Below, piece after piece: positions 24,679 to 31,805 of a stretch of 64,000 nt of DNA (position 1 is the stretch's first letter; each line of letters starts with the position of its first letter). The notes below the pieces were generated by a model that was not told the origin of the DNA, did no database searches, and worked only from the letters and a program-made list of their open reading frames with translations. This DNA comes from Lujinxingia vulgaris (lineage in GTDB: Bacteria; Myxococcota_A; Bradymonadia; Bradymonadales; Bradymonadaceae), in the NCBI RefSeq assembly GCF_007997005.1, contig NZ_VOSL01000054.1, positions 292,370 to 356,369 of the forward strand, read 5' to 3'. A program made the position numbers and the translations under genes.

Positions 24679-24795
24679 CACTCGCCTCAATCACCTGCTC
24701 TGGGGCCGGGGACGCTCACTGCGGCTCACGATGCCAGACCACGAGCGCCTTGTCGATCGCGACCGATCTCGCCGACCTGGCCGGCAGCTGCGAGT

Positions 24796-24824
24796 TTGAA
24801 CTCACCTCTACCGGCGCCTATACT
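24796..24824 (+). promoter_or_regulatory. Promoter of the first TIG lipoprotein gene
   Basis: TTGAAC at 24796-24801 and TATACT at 24819-24824 are separated by exactly 17 bp, predicting a ~70-nt leader before the ATG at 24900. This is one of the better promoter matches in the window. Confidence 0.55.
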
Positions 24825-24899
24825 CCGAACGCTTGCTCTCACCTCGGCCCTGTGCCCTGTGCAAAACTCGGGCCCGGCTCACTTAAAGGCTGTCGACTC

Positions 24900-27800
24900 A
24901 TGCGCCATCTCCGCTTCTCTCTTCGCCACCTGATCGGGCTGGCGTTCTGTATGACCCTTCTGGGCGCGTGCGGCGACGACGTCGTCGAAGATCCCGCCGA
25001 TGGTGGGCTCGCTGACGTCGATCTCACCGACGCCGGCGACACCTCCGACGCGGAAGACACCCCCGACGCCGAGGTGGATGCCGACGACACCGACCTCGAC
25101 GCCGACCCGCAGCCTGACAGCTCCGACGACACCGACGCCGACCTCCCCGATGCCGACGTGGAGCCCGACGCCGACGTCGAGCCTCCCCCCACCGAAGTGC
25201 TCCTGGAGAGCGTCACCCCGGCGCGTGGCCCGCTGGCCGGCGGCACGCCTTTCGTGTTGCGCGGCGAAGGCTTTAGCGAAGAGACCCGCGTCTTCTTTGA
25301 TATCGTCGACGTGGAGGTGGACCTGATCGACGGCACGCTCACCGGCACAACCCCACCGGGCGCGGGCGTCGGCCCGGCCACCCTGCGGGTGATCGACCCG
25401 GTGCTGGGCGAAGACGCCCTGGTCAACGGCTTTACCTACTTCGAAGATCTGAGCTTTTCGTCGGTGCAACCCGATCGCATCGCCACCGCCGGCGGCGCTG
25501 AGCTCAGCGTGCGCGGCCGCGGATTCACCCCCGAGACCCGCGTGAGCCTGGGCGGCACCACCGCGCTTCGTCACACCTTCATCAGCTCGGAGCTTCTGCG
25601 CGTCATCGCGCCGCCGGGGCTCCCCGGCCCGGCCGATCTTCGCCTGACCAACCCCGACGCCTCCCTCACCGCCCCGAACGCTCTGCGCTACGTCGCTTCG
25701 ATCGACCTCGATCGGGTGGACCCGCCCTATGGCGACGCTGCCGGCGACGAGCTTGTCACGATCTACGGCGCGGGCCTCTCCGAGACGATGGCGCTCTACT
25801 TCGGCAACGCCCAGGCGACGATCGAAGATGTCGCTCCCGACGGGCGCTCAGCCACCCTGCGTACCCCGGCTGGCGCCTCCGGCCCGGTCGATGTGCGCGT
25901 GGAGCTTGAGGGGGATGGGGCGTACCTGAGCGACGCCTTTTATTACCTGAGCGACACGTCCACCTTCTCCGCAGACGCGCTGCGCCCGAACTCTGGAAGC
26001 AGCCTGGGCGGCGACGAGGTTCTGATCTTCGGCGGCGGCCTCGACGCTGCCAACCTTGAGGTGACCTTCGACGGCCAGCCCGCCACGATCCTCGAACAAG
26101 GCGCCAACCTCATCCGCGTGCTCTCCCCCCCCGGCGCTCCGGGTGTCGTCGACCTGGGTTTGAGCGCCGACGGCCAGCCTGACCTCACCCTGCCCGACGC
26201 CTTCACCTACGGCGCGCCCCTGACGCTCGACGCGCTCACCCCGGCAAGCGGTGACGTCGCCGGCGGCTACCCCGTCACGCTGACCGGCGAAGGATTCACG
26301 GGCACCACCGAGGTGCGCCTGGGCGGACTTGCGCAGACCTTCACCGTCGAGAGCGACACCACCATCACCATCGAGGTTGGCCCCGGCGCCCCCGGCCCGG
26401 CCTCGCTCGAGGTCATTCGCTCCGACGCCCGCGCCACCCTCGAAGACGCCTTCACCTTTACCGAAGCGCTGGAGCTCTGGGGCTTTGAACCCACCCGCGG
26501 CGCGGTCGCCGGAAACACCTACGTGATCGTGCGCGGCCAGGGCTTCACCCCCGACACCACGCTCAGCTTCGGCGGCGCGCCGGCCACCGACATCACGCGC
26601 ATCGACGCCAACACGCTGGCGCTGCGCACCCCGCCCGGTAGCACTGGCGAGGTCGAGGTTCGCGCCGAAGACGGAGCGCAACAGGCCACGGCGCCGGAGC
26701 CTTTCAGCTACTTCAACCCCGGCGCGCGCTTCGGCGGCGCCTGGGGCCCGCCGGTCAACGGCTCGGTCAACGTCACCGTCTTCACCCACGACGGCCGCCC
26801 GGTCGACGGTGCCTTCGTGATGCTCTCCACCAACGCCAACACCCCCTACACCGGGTCGACCAATGCCGCCGGCATGGTCACCCTCTCCGGTCCCGACGTC
26901 TACGGGGAGCAGACGGTCACCGCCACCGCCCCGGAGCATTCGGCGGCCACCGCCCAGCGCGTTGACGCCGAAAACATCACCCTCTTTTTGCACCCGCCCG
27001 CCGCCGACGGGGAGGGCACCTTCCCCCCCGGCCCGCCTACGGCCGTCTTCCGTGGCGAGGTCCTGGGCCTCGATAAGGTCGGCATCCCCGACCCCGACGA
27101 GATCCTCATGGCCCAGGTCCTCTCCACTCGCCCCTCCATGCTCGCGCAGATCCCCGGCCCGGGCGCCAACAACGTGGTCTTTGAGGAGGGCGAGTATGAG
27201 ATCATCACGCGCGTGGGCGACCTTGCGCTGGTGGCGCTGGGCGGGCTCTACAACACCCGCACCCAGGAGTTTCGCCCGCTGCGCATGGGCCTTGCTCGCT
27301 ACCTCTTCGCGGCCGATAGCCAGAGCTACGAGGTCGACATCGACCTGACGATCCCGCTGAGCGCCTCGACCCGCTTTAAGTTCATCGCCCCGCCGGTGCT
27401 GGAACCGGGCCCCTCCACTCAGCGCGTCAACCTCTACCTGGACCTGGGCTTCGACGGGGTCTTTGGACCGATGCGCACCTACAGCTCCACCGGCGACATC
27501 ATTGAGGCCGACCGCATCGCCCACCTGCGCGGCGAGCTCGAGGACGCCTCCTACAGCCTGACGGCGCGGGTCGATAACAACGGGCGCCTGCCCCTGGTCG
27601 AGACCTACGCCTACGACCTCACCGAGCTCGATCGCACCCACGACCTCGATGCGCTGCCCGCGCCGGTCGACTTCATCACCCCCACCCAGGGCGGCCGCCC
27701 CGCCAACGGGCTGGTGCAATGGGAGCCGATCGGCAGCACACCGCCGGATCTGCATTATGTCTTCCTCGAAGACTTCCAGGGCGCGGTGGTCTGGGAGGCC

Positions 27801-28019
27801 TTTGTGGCCGGCGACGCCACCGGGCTGCGCTTCCCGGAGTTCCCGGACTTCTCGCACCTGCCCCCCGAGGAGCGCCCGGTGCCCTACCCCGGCGGCACCT
27901 ACTTCCTGGTGGTCTACGGCATCAAGAAGGAAGGAGTGAGCGCCGACAACTTCGCCTACTCCGATCTCAACGGTGACTGGCAGGGCATCGCCGTCAACGA
28001 GGTCTTAATGACCTTCTGA
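24900..28019 (+). CDS. Six-IPT/TIG-domain surface lipoprotein (paralogue 1)
   Basis: 1039 residues. The signal GLAFCMTLLGAC has a lipobox, followed by ~80 Asp-rich residues. Six consecutive IPT/TIG immunoglobulin-like domains follow, each opening with a pattern like VTPARGPLAGGTPFVLRGEGF and closing in an aromatic strand (GFTYF, ALRYV, AFYYL, AFTYG, AFTFT, PFSYF). Then comes a carboxypeptidase-regulatory-like domain (NVTVFTHDGRPVDGAFVMLST) and ~300 residues of unrecognised beta-rich sequence. Such proteins usually bind glycans or proteins at the surface. The ATG at 24900 gives the lipoprotein signal; longer starts do not. The neighbouring gene is a full-length paralogue. Confidence 0.87.
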   Translation: MRHLRFSLRHLIGLAFCMTLLGACGDDVVEDPADGGLADVDLTDAGDTSDAEDTPDAEVDADDTDLDADPQPDSSDDTDADLPDADVEPDADVEPPPTEVLLESVTPARGPLAGGTPFVLRGEGFSEETRVFFDIVDVEVDLIDGTLTGTTPPGAGVGPATLRVIDPVLGEDALVNGFTYFEDLSFSSVQPDRIATAGGAELSVRGRGFTPETRVSLGGTTALRHTFISSELLRVIAPPGLPGPADLRLTNPDASLTAPNALRYVASIDLDRVDPPYGDAAGDELVTIYGAGLSETMALYFGNAQATIEDVAPDGRSATLRTPAGASGPVDVRVELEGDGAYLSDAFYYLSDTSTFSADALRPNSGSSLGGDEVLIFGGGLDAANLEVTFDGQPATILEQGANLIRVLSPPGAPGVVDLGLSADGQPDLTLPDAFTYGAPLTLDALTPASGDVAGGYPVTLTGEGFTGTTEVRLGGLAQTFTVESDTTITIEVGPGAPGPASLEVIRSDARATLEDAFTFTEALELWGFEPTRGAVAGNTYVIVRGQGFTPDTTLSFGGAPATDITRIDANTLALRTPPGSTGEVEVRAEDGAQQATAPEPFSYFNPGARFGGAWGPPVNGSVNVTVFTHDGRPVDGAFVMLSTNANTPYTGSTNAAGMVTLSGPDVYGEQTVTATAPEHSAATAQRVDAENITLFLHPPAADGEGTFPPGPPTAVFRGEVLGLDKVGIPDPDEILMAQVLSTRPSMLAQIPGPGANNVVFEEGEYEIITRVGDLALVALGGLYNTRTQEFRPLRMGLARYLFAADSQSYEVDIDLTIPLSASTRFKFIAPPVLEPGPSTQRVNLYLDLGFDGVFGPMRTYSSTGDIIEADRIAHLRGELEDASYSLTARVDNNGRLPLVETYAYDLTELDRTHDLDALPAPVDFITPTQGGRPANGLVQWEPIGSTPPDLHYVFLEDFQGAVVWEAFVAGDATGLRFPEFPDFSHLPPEERPVPYPGGTYFLVVYGIKKEGVSADNFAYSDLNGDWQGIAVNEVLMTF

Positions 28020-28129
28020 GGCGGGCGGAAACAATTTTGGCGCCCTCACACGTTGGTCGGAGTGCGCGGGAGGGCGGCGGCTTCGCGCTGCGCCCTCTCC
28101 CATCTTATGCGATCCCCCAAGGAGTCACC

Positions 28130-31100
28130 GTGCTGCCACTGTTGCGACCTCATGCCTCGACGCCACGGCCGCCGGCCTGGCGAGCGCTGATGCTCTTGAG
28201 CATCCTCCTGAGCGTGCTGATCGGGAGCGCGGCCTGCGGCGATGACGTCGAGCCCGATCCCATCGACGACCCCGCCGACACCTCCCTTCCCGACACCGGC
28301 TTTGACGCCGACGAAGGCGACATCGCCGAGGACGACGCCGACGTCGACGAGGACAGCGGCCGCCGCCCTCCCCCCGACGACACGGGCGACTTTGAGTTTG
28401 ACGAGGATCTGGCGCTCAGCGCGGTGATCCCCGCCCGCGGCCCCACCGCCGGCAACACCTCGGTGCGCTTTGAAGGGAGCGGTCTCAACGCCGAGACGCA
28501 GATCTTCTTCGACGATGAACCTCTGGAGACCCGCTTTGAAGGCGGCCAGCTCGTGGCCTCCACGCCACCGGCCTCCTCGACGGGCCCCGTCACCGTGCGC
28601 GCGTTCAACCTGGAGGGCGATTCGGTCGAGCTCATCAACGGCTACACTTACGCTGACCCTCTGCAGATCGAGAGCTTCAGCCCGAGTGTGCTCCCGAGCA
28701 CCGGCGGCATCGAGGTCACCGCCCGTGGTCGGGGCTTCACCTCCGAGCTCGCGATCAACGTAGGCCCGCGCGCCTCCCCCCGCGTCACGGTGATCTCCGA
28801 TGAGCTTTTGCGCTTTGTCGCCCCGCCCCACCCCGCCGGTGCTGCCCGCGTCGAGCTCATCGGCCCGGACACCCGCGCGAGCTTCGACGACGCGCTGACC
28901 TACTTCGACGAGCTCGCGATCACCTCGATCTCCCCGGCCAGCGGCCCCACCGCCGGTGGCCAGCTGGTCACGATCACCGCCGAAGGGCTCACCGACGACA
29001 CCGAGGTGAGCTTCGACGGCCGCCCGGCCACCATCGAGTCCATCAACGTCAGCGGCGGCTCCGTGCAGGTGCGCACCCCGGCGGCCAGCGCTGCCGGTCC
29101 GGCAGACATTCAGATCCTCAGCGAACACAGCGCCGACTTTCTGGCCGACGCTTATTATTATGACGACGGCACAGCCCCCTCGCTGCTCGGCCTCTCCCCG
29201 GCGCACGGCGACGCCGCCGGCGGCACCCTTGTGAGCATGGCGGCCCGCGGGCTCGACGCCCCCGGCGCCGAGCTGCGCTTTGGCGGCCAGCCCGCAACGA
29301 TCCTGACCTCCGGCCCCACCCACGCGCTGGTGCAGACCCCACCGGGCGCGCCAGGCACCGTCGATGTGACGCTGCATCAGGACGCCACGCTCATCGACAC
29401 CCTGCCCGACGCCTTCGACTACCTCCCCACGCTGGCGCTCGAGAGCGTCACCCCGTCTCAGGGCAGCAGCGAGGGTGGCGAAGTCGTGGAACTTCAAGGC
29501 GAAGGCCTCGACCAGGTCACGTCGGTCGACTTTGGCGGCGTGGCCGCAGCCTTTACCCTCATCGACAGCTCCACCCTGGAGGTCACCACCCCGGCCGCAG
29601 CGCCCTCGGTGGTCGACGTGCGCGTGCGCCAGGCTCAGCGTCAGGCCACCCTCCCCGACGCCTACCGCTTTGTGGGTGAGCCCGAGATCTGGTCCTTTTA
29701 TCCGACCCGCGGCGCCATCGCCGGCAACACCTTCGTCACCCTGCAGGGCCAGGGGTTTGAGGGCGATGTCGAGCTGACCCTGGGCGGCCGCCCGGTCGAG
29801 GAGCTTGAGCGCACCGGCCCCAACACCCTGACCTTCCGCACCCCGGCACACACCGCCGGACCGCAGGAGCTCGATCTTCGCGTCGAGGGCCAGCCGGTCG
29901 AGGCGCCCTACCCCTTCACCTACTTCAACCCCTTAAGCACCTTCGGCGGCGCCAGCGGCGCGCCGATCGACGGCGCCGTCAACATCACGGTGCTGACCCT
30001 CGACGGCCAGCCCATCGCCGGCGCCTTCGTGATGCTCTCCACCCGCGCTGAGACCCCCTACCAGGGCCGCACCAACGGCTTTGGCCAGCTCACCCTCTCC
30101 GGCCCCGACGTGCTCGGACCCCAGGTGATCACGGCCACCGCCCCCACCTTCTCCACCGTCACCACCCACCAGGTCGACGCCGAGAACCTCACGCTTATCT
30201 TAAGCCCCATTGAGCCCGCCGAGGGTGAAGGCGGCGGAGGCTACTACCCCCCCATCGGCGTGATCAGCGGAGAGGTGCGCGTCACCGGCAAAGACAGCGA
30301 CATCGACAGCTCCCTCAACGTCAACCTCACCCGCGTGCGCACCACCCAGACCTCGATGACAGGCCCCACCATCAACCCGGGGCTGCTCGGCTCGATCGCC
30401 GGCGGCGAGGGCGACTTCCAGATCACTACCCGCACCGGGGATATGGCGCTGGTGGCCTTCTGCGGCCATTACGACGATGAAACCGAGACGTTCACCCCGC
30501 TCTTCCTGGGCATTGAGCGCTACCTCTTCGTCGGCGACGGCCAGCAGCTCGACGTAGACCTGGAGTGCGACATCCCGCTCAACCGCGAGCTCGCCGTACA
30601 GCTCGTGGACCCGATCTTCTCGCCAGATGGCCCCAACACCAACCGCGCCATCGGCTACCTGGACCTGGGCTACGAGGGCTTTGTGCGCCTCTTTGGCGAC
30701 CGCACCACCCTTGAGAGCCTGATCCGCCTGCAAGGCTTCCCGGCGGCCGAGGGCGACCTCGACGACATCACCTACGCCGTGCTCACCGGCTCCTACCGCT
30801 CCGGCGGGGTACCCTACTCCCAGGTCGCCCTCGAAAACATCGCGCCATCGGCCACCAGCACCACCTCGCCGCCCCTGGTGGCGATCCCCCGGCCCGTCTC
30901 ACCGGCCTCCGGCGGGCTGGTCACCGATGGCAAGCTCCGCCTGGGACTCGACGGCGTGGCCGAGCCCGATCTCTTCTACATCATCGCCCGCAACGCCCAG
31001 GGCCTGCCGGTGTGGACCTTCGTGGTCCCCGGTCATGAGCGCGTCGTACAGCTCCCCGAGCTCCCCGACTTCTCGGATCTACCCGCCGACGAGCGCCCCG

Positions 31101-31252
31101 AGCCCTACCAGCCCGGCCCCCTCTACGTGGTCGCCTACGGCCTGCGCATCGACGACTTTGACTTCGATCGTTTCAGCTACGCCGACTTCAGCAGCGACCG
31201 CTGGGCGGCCTTCTCGGTCAACACCTGGGAGCTCCGCCTGAGCGACGACTAG
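28130..31252 (+). CDS. Six-IPT/TIG-domain surface lipoprotein (paralogue 2)
   Basis: 1040 residues, one more than its upstream neighbour, with the same order of parts: lipoprotein signal (LLSILLSVLIGSAAC), acidic linker, six TIG domains, the FVMLST carboxypeptidase-regulatory-like domain and a matching C-terminal region ending LPELPDFSDLPADERP (LPPEERP in paralogue 1). The duplication is therefore of the entire gene, and the copies have diverged well beyond recent duplication. The start is a GTG at 28130 with AAGGAG at 28119-28124, giving a clean lipoprotein signal. The 110-bp gap after paralogue 1 suggests one transcript, ending at the terminator at 31281-31319. Confidence 0.87.
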   Translation: MLPLLRPHASTPRPPAWRALMLLSILLSVLIGSAACGDDVEPDPIDDPADTSLPDTGFDADEGDIAEDDADVDEDSGRRPPPDDTGDFEFDEDLALSAVIPARGPTAGNTSVRFEGSGLNAETQIFFDDEPLETRFEGGQLVASTPPASSTGPVTVRAFNLEGDSVELINGYTYADPLQIESFSPSVLPSTGGIEVTARGRGFTSELAINVGPRASPRVTVISDELLRFVAPPHPAGAARVELIGPDTRASFDDALTYFDELAITSISPASGPTAGGQLVTITAEGLTDDTEVSFDGRPATIESINVSGGSVQVRTPAASAAGPADIQILSEHSADFLADAYYYDDGTAPSLLGLSPAHGDAAGGTLVSMAARGLDAPGAELRFGGQPATILTSGPTHALVQTPPGAPGTVDVTLHQDATLIDTLPDAFDYLPTLALESVTPSQGSSEGGEVVELQGEGLDQVTSVDFGGVAAAFTLIDSSTLEVTTPAAAPSVVDVRVRQAQRQATLPDAYRFVGEPEIWSFYPTRGAIAGNTFVTLQGQGFEGDVELTLGGRPVEELERTGPNTLTFRTPAHTAGPQELDLRVEGQPVEAPYPFTYFNPLSTFGGASGAPIDGAVNITVLTLDGQPIAGAFVMLSTRAETPYQGRTNGFGQLTLSGPDVLGPQVITATAPTFSTVTTHQVDAENLTLILSPIEPAEGEGGGGYYPPIGVISGEVRVTGKDSDIDSSLNVNLTRVRTTQTSMTGPTINPGLLGSIAGGEGDFQITTRTGDMALVAFCGHYDDETETFTPLFLGIERYLFVGDGQQLDVDLECDIPLNRELAVQLVDPIFSPDGPNTNRAIGYLDLGYEGFVRLFGDRTTLESLIRLQGFPAAEGDLDDITYAVLTGSYRSGGVPYSQVALENIAPSATSTTSPPLVAIPRPVSPASGGLVTDGKLRLGLDGVAEPDLFYIIARNAQGLPVWTFVVPGHERVVQLPELPDFSDLPADERPEPYQPGPLYVVAYGLRIDDFDFDRFSYADFSSDRWAAFSVNTWELRLSDD

Positions 31253-31280
31253 GCCCCACAACGCCGGCAACGACCCACCG

Positions 31281-31319
31281 GGCCGCCCGCTCCTTTTCGG
31301 GAGTAGGGCGGCCTTTTTT
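31281..31319 (+). terminator. Intrinsic terminator after the TIG lipoprotein genes
   Basis: GGCCGCCC at 31281-31288 pairs with GGGCGGCC at 31306-31313, with an inner CTCC/GGAG stem, followed by TTTTTT at 31314-31319. Confidence 0.92.
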
Positions 31320-31553
31320 GCGCAGATCGCATCCCATGGGCTCCGGTTCGGCCCTTTCCTGGCCCGAGCGGCGATCGCCCCGATGCTCCTAAAACGCGAC
31401 AATCTGGCACAATCCATCACCTCGCTCCCCACCTGAGCGTGGTATTTTGCGACATGCCATCGGTTTTCGTCTGCCAGAATCCAATCCGGCGGCATCGACG
31501 ATGCCTTCGCGCGCGACTTTAACGGATTTCGCCCCATACGCGCGCCCCCAACG

Positions 31554-31700
31554 CCCTCACGAATCCCCCAACATCGCGCACCCCAACGCCCCACAACCAC
31601 CCAACCACAAATCTCCCCACATCGCGCACCCCAACGCCCCACAACCACATAACCACAAAACTCGAACCCAAAACGACCCTCACGAATCCCCCAACATCGC
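31554..31700. repeat. Nested direct repeats, G-depleted plus strand
   Basis: A 24-bp unit (31554-31577) recurs exactly at 31677-31700. A 30-bp unit (31571-31600) recurs exactly at 31619-31648. The plus strand is almost free of G except in CG steps and holds many C4-C5 runs, so the minus strand has many closely spaced G4-G5 runs. Confidence 0.88.
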
Positions 31701-31731
31701 CTCAATCCCCCACGATCACCACGCACCCGGG

Positions 31732-31761
31732 TTGTGACTTCACCAACGCCCTTGCTATGGT
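31732..31761 (+). promoter_or_regulatory. Putative mutS promoter
   Basis: TTGTGA at 31732-31737, an 18-bp spacer, then TATGGT at 31756-31761 preceded by TGC (extended -10). The ATG is ~45 bp downstream. Confidence 0.45.
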
Positions 31762-31805
31762 GCCGCGCCGTTGGATCCCCCCGCGATTTCCCCCTTGATT
31801 CGAGT

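Larger units (their letters stand above)
31253..31805. other. Long intergenic region upstream of mutS
   Basis: 553 bp. It contains the terminator at 31281-31319, an unremarkable stretch to ~31540, a C-run-rich zone with direct repeats at 31541-31710, and the mutS promoter at 31732-31761. A 257-codon minus-strand frame crosses it, but its Gly/Trp/Arg-rich translation simply reflects the repeats, so I do not call a gene. Confidence 0.6.

Noticed and set aside
31554..31700. Repeats upstream of mutS considered as a CRISPR array
   Set aside because: Only two copies of each unit, nested and of different lengths, with low-complexity spacers and no cas genes.
31734..31805. Longer N-terminus for MutS
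   Set aside because: The extra residues overlap the predicted promoter and precede the conserved MutS start MSMKLTPMLQQY; no family member pattern supports them.
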